Shown one piece after another: positions 17,577-26,144 of a stretch of DNA of 64,000 bases. The stretch covers positions 186,001 to 250,000 of the forward strand of contig NZ_FWYD01000004.1 of NCBI RefSeq assembly GCF_900176485.1, written 5' to 3'. The stretch is from Primorskyibacter flagellatus. GTDB lineage: Bacteria > Pseudomonadota > Alphaproteobacteria > Rhodobacterales > Rhodobacteraceae. The position numbers were made by a program, and so were the translations under genes. Numbering within the stretch: position 1 is the stretch's first letter; the number at the start of each line of letters is the position of its first letter. The notes below the pieces were generated by a model. That model did not search any database, was not told the DNA's origin, and worked only from the letters and a program-made list of their open reading frames with translations.

Positions 17577-18293
17577 CTAGCGCAGGTGCAGGTTGACGCG
17601 GCGATTCTGGCGGCCTTTATTTTCGATCTTGCCCAAGCGGATATGACCGATTTCTCCGGTCCGGGCGACATGCGTACCGCCGCAGGGTTGCAGGTCAACC
17701 TGACCGCTCCCCTCGCCAATGCGGACAAGGCGAATGACGCCCGCGCCGCGCGGCGGTTGCACCGACATGGTCTTGACCAAACCGGGATTGGCATCCAGCT
17801 CTGCCTCGGTGATCCAATCCTCGGTGACTTGCAAATCGCGATCCACAAGCGCGTTAAGCGCGTCTTCAATGGCATCGCGATCCTCTGGCGCTTCTGGCAT
17901 GTTGAAATCCAGACGCCCGCGATCTGCACTGACCTGACCACCGGTCACAGGCAGAGCGATGACAACCGACAGTAAATGTAACGCAGTGTGCATCCGCATA
18001 TGGCGGTGACGGCGTTCCCAGTCGAGCCGCTGCGTGACATGTGCCCCAACGGGCGGCAGCATGACCGGTTCCGCCGCGACCAGAACACTGCCGCCACCAT
18101 CCGCCTTGACCGCCGTGGCAATCGGGATTTCCACGCCGTTCCAGTCCAGAACGCCGCTATCGCCCGGCTGGCCGCCGCCGGTCGGGTAGAACAGCGGGTT
18201 ATGCACGACAAGGCCGCCCTCGGGTGTGTGGCCGGTCACGATACCGGGTGCATCCCGCCGATAAGGCTCTGTCAGGTAAAGCGCTTCAGTCAT
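17577..18293 (-). CDS. Alanyl-tRNA editing protein (AlaX-like)
   Basis: A 238-residue free-standing homologue of the AlaRS editing domain. It hydrolyses mischarged Ser-tRNA(Ala) or Gly-tRNA(Ala). Zinc-site residues are visible: His102 and His106 in MHTALH, and Cys204 and His208 in CGGTH. The N-terminal FYPTGGGQPGDSG block is typical. Its ATG overlaps the mscS stop by 4 bp, so it is the last gene of cysK-mscS-alaX. Confidence 0.9.
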   Translation of the reverse strand: MTEALYLTEPYRRDAPGIVTGHTPEGGLVVHNPLFYPTGGGQPGDSGVLDWNGVEIPIATAVKADGGGSVLVAAEPVMLPPVGAHVTQRLDWERRHRHMRMHTALHLLSVVIALPVTGGQVSADRGRLDFNMPEAPEDRDAIEDALNALVDRDLQVTEDWITEAELDANPGLVKTMSVQPPRGAGVIRLVRIGEGSGQVDLQPCGGTHVARTGEIGHIRLGKIENKGRQNRRVNLHLR

Positions 18294-20737
18294 GTGTCGC
18301 CATCTCCGTCTCCGTCGCTTGACGCCTGATTGGGTTCGCTCGGGATCGGATTATGAACGGGGTCCGACTGGTCCTTGTTGTCATCGTCCCGAACATGCTC
18401 CGCTTCGGATTGCGGTGCGCCCTTGCCCTGCATCAACGTTTCGGGGTTGCGCAGCCAAACGTCGCGCTGTGCGAATGGAATTTCGAAACCCTCCTTCGCG
18501 AAGGCCTCGACGATCTGATGGTTCATCTCTGTTTTCACGCCCATAATTTCGTTGACGTCCGACAGAATCGCGCGGATTTCGAAATCCATCGAATCGGCAC
18601 CGAAGCCCTTGAACAGCACATAGGGTGCCGGGGTCAGCATCACCAGCGGGTGGAAACGGGCAATGCGCAAGAGAACCTCTTCGACCTTGCGGGTATCTGT
18701 CCCGTAGGCCACGCCCACGGGAACGATGATCCGTCCCAAGGCATTTCCACGGGTGTAGTTTGACACTCGGCCAGAGACAAAATCGGCGTTGGGGATGATC
18801 ACGTCGTAGCGGTCGAATGTCTCGATCCGTGTGGAACGGACAGAGATGCTTCGGACGGTGCCATGCGTTCCACCGACCTCGATCCAGTCGCCTTCGGAAA
18901 TCGGCCGCTCGATCAGCAGGATGATGCCCGAGACGAAGTTGGACACGATGTTCTGTAGGCCGAAACCGATCCCGACCGACAGCGCACCGGCGACGATTGC
19001 CAGGGAGGACAGATCCAGCCCCGTGGCCGTCACCGCGATCAGCGCGGCGAGGAAAATCCCCAGATAGCCAACACCCGAGACGATGGCATTCTGCCCGCCG
19101 ATATCCAGCTTGGTCTTTGGCAGCACCGATCCGCGCAGACCGCCCTGCAACAGCCGCGTCGCGGCGTAACCGATGACGAAAACGATGGCAAAGGTCAGGA
19201 AATCGGTTGGCGCGATGCGGGTATCGCCAAAGGTAAAGCCCTCGCGAAACCGCGCCCAAAGCTCTGTCAGGTCAGCAACGCGCGCGCCCCAGATCAGCGC
19301 CAGTACCGGCAGGGATGCCAGCGTCAGCACAAACGCCCCCAGAACCGGCAGCAACCCGTCGCCGTCCTCGTCGCCGCGCCCGGTAATCAACGCATAAAGA
19401 TCGAAAACAAAGCGCTGCAATACCAGCAGCACACCGAGAAGAGCGAAAGTCTGCACAGTCGGGAAAATCATCGCCTCACCGGCATTGGCATAGCCAATCG
19501 CTGACATGACCGGGCCAATCACGGCCAGCACCATGGCGACCTGGCCAAGAAGGCGGACCATGCGAATCCGGAACGCCGCTTCCGTCGTGTCGGGATTGTC
19601 ACGTTCCTGGGCAACGCCGACCTGGCGCAAGATGAGACCCAGACGGAACAGCACGATGCCGGCCAACACGATGATCGGAAGCTTCAGCACCGCAATTGTG
19701 GCAATGCTGTACTCCTCGGCGGCGGCGACCTTGACGATCACGTCTTGCGCCACCAGCAACACGCCCAGAATGCCGACATCGATGCGGGCCTCGGTGCGCC
19801 GGTAGCGATCAAGCGGCAGGGATCCGACATCGTCCATGCGCGAGAACGTCTGGTCGCCCAACCACCACACGCCAAGGATCGTCATCGCCCAGCCGGGAAC
19901 AGCCGACAGCAGCAGCGCGCCGCGTTCACCCAGCATCCCGGTTGCAAAAATCGCCAGCGTCAGGGCAATGATGCCCACCATCGGCACGATGATCTGACCA
20001 AGCGAGACCAGAAAGCTCCAGACGCCGGTGCCTTTGCGGGTCAATTTGCGCAAACGTTTCACCGCACCGCCGATCCAGACCCGGCCACGCAGCATCAGCA
20101 ACAGGCCCAGCGCGAGCAGAAACAGCACCAAAGGCAGTTGGGCCTTCGCCTGGCTACGCTTTTCGTCTGACGCCCAGTTTTCTTCAACCTCGACGATCAG
20201 CTCATTCACTGAAGCCAGCAACGACTCGATCGCTGCGGGCCAGAGCGCGGGGTTGATGGGGGATGGGCCCAGTTCCAGCAACGCCGCGGCCTGTCGTTCA
20301 CGAATGATCGTGTCGATTTCCGAGATGATGGCGTTGGCGCGGTTATAGGCCTCTTCGGCGCGGCGAAGGGGAGCACGCAACTCTTCCATCTGCTCGTTCA
20401 AGGCAGAGCGCCTGTCGGCCAGTTCCGCAGGCTCCTCGGTGCCTTCCTCGGGTTTCGGACCAAGCGCATCGATCTGCCCCTGAAGGGTATCTATGCGCGG
20501 TGTGCTGACATTGCTGGCCGCAAGAAACTGCTCTCGCCACTTGGCAATACCGGCGCGCAGGGTTTCAAGCTCTGTATCCGTGGCACTCTCGGCCTCGACC
20601 ACGGATTCGGCGGATGTTGCCTGCTTGGCCCAGGTGTCGTAATCAACCGGGTTCTGGGCAAATACCTGAACCGCCAGCATCAATACCAGCAGCAGCGGCA
20701 ACAGGGCCGCTTTGAAAAAGACCAATGGGTTGGGCAT
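18290..20737 (-). CDS. Large MscS-family mechanosensitive channel with N-terminal DUF3772 domain
   Basis: An 815-residue protein. It has a signal peptide (about 1-28, ending VFAQ), a periplasmic coiled-coil/DUF3772 region (about 30-190), many membrane helices (about 210-580) and a C-terminal MscS domain with the pore helix (IVAGALSVGIGFGLQNIV) and the beta domain GDWIEVGGTHGTVRSISVRS. It releases solutes under hypo-osmotic stress. I chose the ATG at 20737, whose A-T-G shares one base with the cysK stop (TGATG), so translation is likely coupled. A longer upstream frame only shadows cysK. Confidence 0.9.
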   Translation of the reverse strand: MPNPLVFFKAALLPLLLVLMLAVQVFAQNPVDYDTWAKQATSAESVVEAESATDTELETLRAGIAKWREQFLAASNVSTPRIDTLQGQIDALGPKPEEGTEEPAELADRRSALNEQMEELRAPLRRAEEAYNRANAIISEIDTIIRERQAAALLELGPSPINPALWPAAIESLLASVNELIVEVEENWASDEKRSQAKAQLPLVLFLLALGLLLMLRGRVWIGGAVKRLRKLTRKGTGVWSFLVSLGQIIVPMVGIIALTLAIFATGMLGERGALLLSAVPGWAMTILGVWWLGDQTFSRMDDVGSLPLDRYRRTEARIDVGILGVLLVAQDVIVKVAAAEEYSIATIAVLKLPIIVLAGIVLFRLGLILRQVGVAQERDNPDTTEAAFRIRMVRLLGQVAMVLAVIGPVMSAIGYANAGEAMIFPTVQTFALLGVLLVLQRFVFDLYALITGRGDEDGDGLLPVLGAFVLTLASLPVLALIWGARVADLTELWARFREGFTFGDTRIAPTDFLTFAIVFVIGYAATRLLQGGLRGSVLPKTKLDIGGQNAIVSGVGYLGIFLAALIAVTATGLDLSSLAIVAGALSVGIGFGLQNIVSNFVSGIILLIERPISEGDWIEVGGTHGTVRSISVRSTRIETFDRYDVIIPNADFVSGRVSNYTRGNALGRIIVPVGVAYGTDTRKVEEVLLRIARFHPLVMLTPAPYVLFKGFGADSMDFEIRAILSDVNEIMGVKTEMNHQIVEAFAKEGFEIPFAQRDVWLRNPETLMQGKGAPQSEAEHVRDDDNKDQSDPVHNPIPSEPNQASSDGDGDGDT

Positions 20738-21771
20738 CAGACCTCCTGGAAAACGCCTGGAATGGAGGCGGGAGCACGGTCCATCCAGCCGGGCACGGGC
20801 AGGCCCTTGTCCTTCAGGAAATCGGGGTTGAACAGTTTCGACTGGTAGCGTGTGCCATAGTCGCACAACACCGTGACGATCGTGTGCCCCGGCCCCATTT
20901 CCCGCGCCATGCGCACAGCGCCGGCCACGTTGATACCGGACGACCCGCCAAGGCACAGGCCTTCTTCTTCCAGCAGGTCGAACACCACGGGAAGCGCCTC
21001 GTCATCGGGGATCTGGTAGTTGAAATCCGGGGTGAACCCTTCAAGATTGGCGGTGATCCGCCCCTGCCCGATACCTTCGGTGATCGAGCTTCCCTCGGCC
21101 GCATGTTCGCCCGTGGTATAATAGTTGAACAGGGTGGCCCCCATCGGATCGGCAAGGCCGATCTTGACGCCTTTGGGTTGCAGCGCCATCGCCACGCCCG
21201 CCAGAGTGCCGCCGGAGCCGACCGCACAGATGAACCCGTCAACCTTGCCGCCGGTCTGGTCCCAGATCTCCGGGCCGGTGCCTTCGATATGGGCCTGACG
21301 GTTGGCGGTGTTGTCGAACTGGTTGGCCCAGATCACGCCCTTTTCCGACGTCGCGGCCAGTTCCTCGGCCAGACGGCCGGAATAGCGCACATAGTTGTTG
21401 GGATTGCGGTAGGGCGCTGCGGGCACCTGCACCAGTTCCGCGCCGGCCAGTCGGATCATATCCTTCTTTTCCTGGCTTTGCGTCTCGGGGATGACGATGA
21501 TCGTCCGGAACCCCATCGACGCGCCAACCAGCGCCAGCCCGATACCGGTATTGCCGGCCGTCCCCTCGACAATCGTGCCACCGGGTTTCAGAAGGCCCTT
21601 TTCCACCGCGTCGCGGATGATGAAGAGGGCAGCACGGTCCTTGACCGATTGGCCGGGGTTCATGAACTCCGCCTTGCCAAGGATTTCGCAGCCCGTCGCC
21701 TCGCTGGCGCGGCGCAGCCGGATCAGTGGTGTGTTGCCGATCGCTTCGGCCAGATCACCTGCAATGCGCAT
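20737..21771 (-). CDS. Cysteine synthase A (PLP-dependent)
   Basis: A 344-residue fold-type II PLP enzyme that makes cysteine from O-acetylserine and sulfide. It shows the PLP lysine in NPGQSVKDRAA (Lys44), the substrate loop EGTAGNTGIGLA and the Gly-rich phosphate cup AVGSGGTLAG. It is longer than CysK of E. coli (323) and the loop reads TAGNT, not TSGNT, so it belongs to a divergent cysteine synthase branch and its true substrate could differ. It is first in an overlapping cysK-mscS-alaX unit. Confidence 0.87.
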   Translation of the reverse strand: MRIAGDLAEAIGNTPLIRLRRASEATGCEILGKAEFMNPGQSVKDRAALFIIRDAVEKGLLKPGGTIVEGTAGNTGIGLALVGASMGFRTIIVIPETQSQEKKDMIRLAGAELVQVPAAPYRNPNNYVRYSGRLAEELAATSEKGVIWANQFDNTANRQAHIEGTGPEIWDQTGGKVDGFICAVGSGGTLAGVAMALQPKGVKIGLADPMGATLFNYYTTGEHAAEGSSITEGIGQGRITANLEGFTPDFNYQIPDDEALPVVFDLLEEEGLCLGGSSGINVAGAVRMAREMGPGHTIVTVLCDYGTRYQSKLFNPDFLKDKGLPVPGWMDRAPASIPGVFQEV

Positions 21772-21837
21772 GCGGCGCCTCCTTTGTCATCGTCTGTTCT
21801 GTCAGCCATCAGATGTAGGGCGCAACGGGGGGGGATA

Positions 21838-22977
21838 TCAACCCACCGGACGCATGCCGGACCTCAAGTTTGGCCGCTCACGCGCCAACCATAGCAGCAT
21901 CATCGCCAAAGGACCCGCGTTCACTTCTCCGCTATCAAGCAGCGCCATGGCCGCCGGGAAGCGCAGAACATGGCTGCGGATATCCTCGTGTTCGGTGTCC
22001 AGTCCGCCCAGCCCGGCATCTTTTGGCGACAGATCGCACAGTCCAAGGAAGCAGTGAAAGAACTCGCTGGAATAGCCCGGAGAGGCATAGACAGCCGGCA
22101 TTGGGCGCATCTCGCCCAGTGTCAGCCCGGCCTCCTCCACCGCCTCGCGCCGCGCGCAGGCCTCTGGCGTCTCGCCCGCATCGACAAGCCCTGCCACCGG
22201 CTCCAGCACCCAGGGTGCCGGATCGCCCCGCATCAGCGGACCATAGCGCATCTGTTCAATCAGCATCACCCGGTCGGTTGCGGGATCGTAGGGCAGCACC
22301 AGCGCTGCATCGAAGGCCACAAAGGCCTCGCGGTTCATGGTCTCGCTCCAGCCGCCTGCGAAGGTCCGGTGGCGCAAGCTGAAGGCACGCATCCGGAAAA
22401 AACCGTCAAAGCCGGGTCGTTCCGCGGTAATCTCGACATCCTGATCGGTCATTTGCGCGCGCAAGGTCTGCGGTGCGGGTTGCACCGCCAGTCGCCGCGC
22501 CCAGGCCCGCGACCGAATGAACGGGAAAAGCGCGCTGATCTCTTGCGGCGAGGCCTTGCCGTAGCGGCCCATCACCTCGCGCGCCGCGTCACAGCTAAGC
22601 TGCCCCCATTGATCGACCCAGTCTTGCAGCGACCAGAAATCACCCGGCGTCCAATGGTCCCCGGCCGGAAAGTAGACCTGGGCCATGATCGCGCCCTCAT
22701 CCGTTTCGACTGGCAGACCCCTGGTATCGAACTCAAACCCGGCTTCATAGAAATCCAGCCGGGCAATGTCCTGCGGATCCAGTCCACGCACCAGCAGGCC
22801 CTGTGTCTCTGCGCCCTGTTCGGCACCTATGGTGGGAAATGGTCCTTCCGCGACAGCGCGCACCGCATGGTCGGGAAGGGTTGCGGGCTGCATATCGATG
22901 CCCCCGGCGGCGCGGCCAAGCACGATCTCCAGCAGCGGCACATGGCGCAGGCTGCCATAAAAAAATAGCGATGTCAT
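21838..22977 (-). CDS. Fused gamma-glutamylcyclotransferase-like and Nudix hydrolase
   Basis: A 379-residue fusion. Residues 1-150 match the AIG2/GGCT fold with LFFYGSLRHVPLL and a candidate catalytic Glu78 in DFYE. Residues 180-370 are a Nudix hydrolase with the complete box GLVDAGETPEACARRE followed by AVEEAGL (263-285), of the ADP-ribose pyrophosphatase type. GGCT enzymes open gamma-glutamyl amides; ADP-ribose hydrolases recycle ADP-ribose. Why they are joined is unclear. It stands alone between cysK and cfa on the same strand. Confidence 0.87.
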   Translation of the reverse strand: MTSLFFYGSLRHVPLLEIVLGRAAGGIDMQPATLPDHAVRAVAEGPFPTIGAEQGAETQGLLVRGLDPQDIARLDFYEAGFEFDTRGLPVETDEGAIMAQVYFPAGDHWTPGDFWSLQDWVDQWGQLSCDAAREVMGRYGKASPQEISALFPFIRSRAWARRLAVQPAPQTLRAQMTDQDVEITAERPGFDGFFRMRAFSLRHRTFAGGWSETMNREAFVAFDAALVLPYDPATDRVMLIEQMRYGPLMRGDPAPWVLEPVAGLVDAGETPEACARREAVEEAGLTLGEMRPMPAVYASPGYSSEFFHCFLGLCDLSPKDAGLGGLDTEHEDIRSHVLRFPAAMALLDSGEVNAGPLAMMLLWLARERPNLRSGMRPVG

Positions 22978-23052
22978 AGGGTTGCTTTCACCGGACCTTT
23001 ACGTTCCCGACCGCATAACACGTTAGGGATACACACACCACGACCGCAGGAA

Positions 23053-24261
23053 TCAGGCGGGCCGTGTCAGGGTTATCTGGGTCACGTCGCAATTTCCGCT
23101 GTGAAAAGTCGCCGCGCAGGAGGTCAGATAGAAGTTCCACAATCTTTGAAAGCGCTTGTCAAAGCCCAGTTCGGCAATCTCGGACCAGCGATCATTGAAC
23201 GTGTCGTGCCAGCGTCGCAAGGTCTGGCTGTAGCTTTCGCCAAACTCGACCGATCTGGCGATCCGCAGCCCGGCCTTTTCGACCTCGGCCCGCAAGGCAC
23301 CGGGGCTGGGCAGCATGCCGCCCGGGAAGATATGCTTCTGGATGAAATCCACGCCGCGACGGTAAACCTCCCAGCGTTTGTCCTGCACCGTGATAATCTG
23401 AAGCGTCGCATGCGCGCCGGGTTTCAGCCGCTCGCGCAGCGTGTCGAAATACACCGGCCAGTATTTTTCACCCACCGCCTCGAACATCTCAATCGAGGCG
23501 ATGCCGTCATAGGTTCCGGTCTCGTCGCGGTAATCTTGCAGCTTGAACTCCACCAGATCCGTCAGCCCCGCAGCCGCAATCCGCGCCTGCGCATAATCGA
23601 ACTGTTCGCGGCTGATCGTCAGGCCGGTCACCCGAAGCCCACGCTCTTTGGCGGCATATTCGGCAAACCCGCCCCAGCCGCACCCGATCTCCAGCACATG
23701 ATCGCCGGGTTTTGCGCCCATCTCGTCCACAAGCTGCGCATATTTCGCGATCTGCGCCTTTTCCAGACTTTCCTGCCCGGTCTCGAACAGGGCCGATGAA
23801 TAGGTCATGGTCTCGTCCAGCCAAAGCCCATAGAAATCATTGCCCAGGTCGTAGTGATGGGCGATGTTCTTCTTCGCTTGGCGGCGCGAGTTGGAGTGCA
23901 ACCAGAACCGCGCTCTCTCGAACGCGCGCACCAGCCCCATACCGGGGAAGCCATCGAAAATCACATCATTGTCGGCATGGATCAGGTCCATGAACGCCAT
24001 CAGGTCCGGCGTGCTCCACCATTCATCCAGATAGGCGTCTGAAAAGCCCAGATCGCCGTCGCGGATCAGCCGTGCGAATATATCGGGGTTGTGAATATCA
24101 AGCTGCGCAACGGGTCCGGGTGCGCGGCCTTCGGCACGAAAGATGCGCCCGTCCGGCAGCACAAAGTCGATGCGGCCCCGGTTCATCCCCTGGGCAATGT
24201 CAAAGACGCGGGCGAAATAGCGCGGCAGGTCGGGCTGGTTCTGGGTTGTCGTCAGGATCAT
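23053..24261 (-). CDS. Cyclopropane-fatty-acyl-phospholipid synthase family methyltransferase
   Basis: A 402-residue SAM-dependent enzyme that methylates or cyclopropanates unsaturated acyl chains of membrane lipids. The N-terminal lipid-binding part (about 1-120) precedes the HHYDLGNDFYGLWLDETMTYS block and the SAM motif VLEIGCGWGGFAEYAA; the downstream EMFEAVGEKYW and FIQKHIFPGGMLPS blocks are typical of Cfa. The ATG at 24261 begins MILTTTQNQPD; the upstream extension does not resemble the family. A photolyase gene precedes it on the same strand. Confidence 0.92.
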   Translation of the reverse strand: MILTTTQNQPDLPRYFARVFDIAQGMNRGRIDFVLPDGRIFRAEGRAPGPVAQLDIHNPDIFARLIRDGDLGFSDAYLDEWWSTPDLMAFMDLIHADNDVIFDGFPGMGLVRAFERARFWLHSNSRRQAKKNIAHHYDLGNDFYGLWLDETMTYSSALFETGQESLEKAQIAKYAQLVDEMGAKPGDHVLEIGCGWGGFAEYAAKERGLRVTGLTISREQFDYAQARIAAAGLTDLVEFKLQDYRDETGTYDGIASIEMFEAVGEKYWPVYFDTLRERLKPGAHATLQIITVQDKRWEVYRRGVDFIQKHIFPGGMLPSPGALRAEVEKAGLRIARSVEFGESYSQTLRRWHDTFNDRWSEIAELGFDKRFQRLWNFYLTSCAATFHSGNCDVTQITLTRPA

Positions 24262-24340
24262 GTCATTCCGGTGGTCATGTTGATGGCAGATAGCTTGGCG
24301 CAGGCATGGCGTTTGGGCAAGAAGATCGTGCGTCACAGGA

Positions 24341-25762
24341 TCAAAAATCCCTGTTTTCATAGGCTTGCAGCGCCTTTTCACGCCCATCGGACGCGGAAAC
24401 GACAGGCTCTGGATAGCTGTCCTGCGCCGACAGCCCCCAGCGTCGCGGCACGGCGTCGAAGTAGCTCAGGGCAGTGTCGGTCGGGGTCTGCCGATCCTCT
24501 GCGATCCATGATTTAGCGTAAATGCCGTCGGGGTCGAATTTCTTCAACTGGGTGACAGGGTTGAAGACCCGAAAATAGGGTGTGGCATCCGGACCCGAGC
24601 CTGCCGACCATTGCCACCCCATCGCGTTGCTGGCCGGATCCCAGTCGATCAGGCAATCCTCGAACCAGCGCATCCCGATCTTCCAATGGCACATCAGGTG
24701 CTTAGTCAGATAGCTGGCCACAACCATCCGGGCGCGATTGTGCATTCGTCCCGTGACATACATCTCGCGCAGGCCCGCATCGACAAAGCGGATACCGGTG
24801 CGGGCGTGTTTCCAGGCCTGCACCTCGGCGCGTCGTTGATCCTCGTTCCACGGGAAGGCGTTCCAATCCTCGCGCCAATTATCGGTCAGAATGCGCGGCG
24901 TGTGATACATCAAATGATAGGCAAACTCGCGCCAGACCAGTTCTTTCAAAAAGGTCTCGGCCCCGCGTTTGCCCTCTTCCCGCGCACGGATGCCCGCATG
25001 CCAGCATTGCTGCGGGCTGATCTCGCCAAGGGCAAGGTTCTCGGACAGGCCAGAGGTTCCATCAACATCGGGCCGGTTGCGATCATCGACGTAATCCGCA
25101 ACCCGATGCGCCATGAACGCCCCCAGCCGGGCTTGCGCCGCACTTTCCCCCAAGCGCACATACGGACGCACGATTTTTGCGCCGCGCTGCATGGCCTGAG
25201 CCATCTGCCAATCGCCAAGGTTGTCGCTTTGTGGCCACGTCTCAGGCGGCTGGATCTTACCCGGTGTCGGAAGTGGCGTGTCAACGTCACGGCCCTTCAC
25301 CGCATTCCAGAACGGCGTGTAGACCTTGTAATAGCTGCCCTGCCCGGTCTCAACCGTCCACGGTTCGAACATCAGATGGCCGCCAAAGCTCTGCGCCTGG
25401 ATGCCGTCGTGTTTCAACGTCTGCTTTACGGACGTGTCCCGCGCCATGCTGTCCGGATCATAGGCGCGCGTCCAATAAACCGTGCCTGCGCCGGTTTGCT
25501 CGATCAGCTCGCGCAAGACGGGCAAGGCCGCACCGCGCCGCAGGATCAGTCGGCTGCCCTTGTCGGCAAGCGCGTCTGACAGGTTCTCCAATCCCAGCCC
25601 CAGCCGCCATTTAGGCGCGGCCCCCAGCCCTTTGACAAGATCATCCAGAATGAAGACCGGAATGACAGGGCGCCCGGTTTTACACGCGGCAGACAACGCC
25701 GGATGGTCCGACAGTCTCAGATCTCGGCGGAACCATAACAGTATCGGGGAAGTATCGCTCAA
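24341..25762 (-). CDS. phrB: Deoxyribodipyrimidine photolyase (class I)
   Basis: A 473-residue flavoprotein that repairs UV-induced pyrimidine dimers with light. It has the antenna domain at the N-terminus (SPILLWFRRDLRLSDHPAL) and the FAD domain with MGWQWSAGSGPDATPYFR and NPVTQLKKFDPDG. The best start is TTG at 25762, preceded by AAGGAC at 7 nt, since no ATG falls between the distant 25825 ATG and the core. The 25825 ATG would add 21 residues without homology. Confidence 0.93.
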   Translation of the reverse strand: MSDTSPILLWFRRDLRLSDHPALSAACKTGRPVIPVFILDDLVKGLGAAPKWRLGLGLENLSDALADKGSRLILRRGAALPVLRELIEQTGAGTVYWTRAYDPDSMARDTSVKQTLKHDGIQAQSFGGHLMFEPWTVETGQGSYYKVYTPFWNAVKGRDVDTPLPTPGKIQPPETWPQSDNLGDWQMAQAMQRGAKIVRPYVRLGESAAQARLGAFMAHRVADYVDDRNRPDVDGTSGLSENLALGEISPQQCWHAGIRAREEGKRGAETFLKELVWREFAYHLMYHTPRILTDNWREDWNAFPWNEDQRRAEVQAWKHARTGIRFVDAGLREMYVTGRMHNRARMVVASYLTKHLMCHWKIGMRWFEDCLIDWDPASNAMGWQWSAGSGPDATPYFRVFNPVTQLKKFDPDGIYAKSWIAEDRQTPTDTALSYFDAVPRRWGLSAQDSYPEPVVSASDGREKALQAYENRDF

Positions 25763-26062
25763 CGGTCTGTCCTTTTTCCGTGTAATAGCAATACGGAGCG
25801 CGTCGTCGCCCGGATCAATGATCATAGCTTTGCGTTGGTCGGGTTCAGAAAGTTCCCGTCAGACAAGACGCTTGCATCAACCTCAGATCGCCGCAAATGG
25901 CCCAGTATTTTATCGAAAGATAGCGGGGCTTTTCGGCGGGCCAAGTCACAAATGACCACTGCTTCTGATCCGGACTGGATGGCGCAAGACAGGTCGAGGA
26001 CATTCCTGCCTTTACGTCAGGCGCCTGACACACATAACGGCCGCTTTCGGGGCCGCATAATC
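25763..26062. other. Intergenic region between the BCCT gene and phrB
   Basis: No gene is supported on either strand. It should hold the phrB promoter; I could not pick a convincing -35/-10 pair. Confidence 0.5.
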
Positions 26063-26098
26063 AACAAGGGCGCGAAGCCGAAACAACGCGCCCTTGTT
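26063..26098 (-). terminator. Strong stem-loop after the BCCT gene
   Basis: AACAAGGGCGCG (26063-26074) pairs perfectly with CGCGCCCTTGTT (26087-26098). It lies 47 bp beyond the BCCT stop. Ts follow it on the plus side (CTGTTCTTT) and TTG-ATTAT on the minus side, so it may work in both directions; only the minus strand has a gene to end. Confidence 0.6.
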
Positions 26099-26144
26099 CT
26101 GTTCTTTGGGGGGGCGTCGCTTTATGCGAAACCCATCCTCAGCG

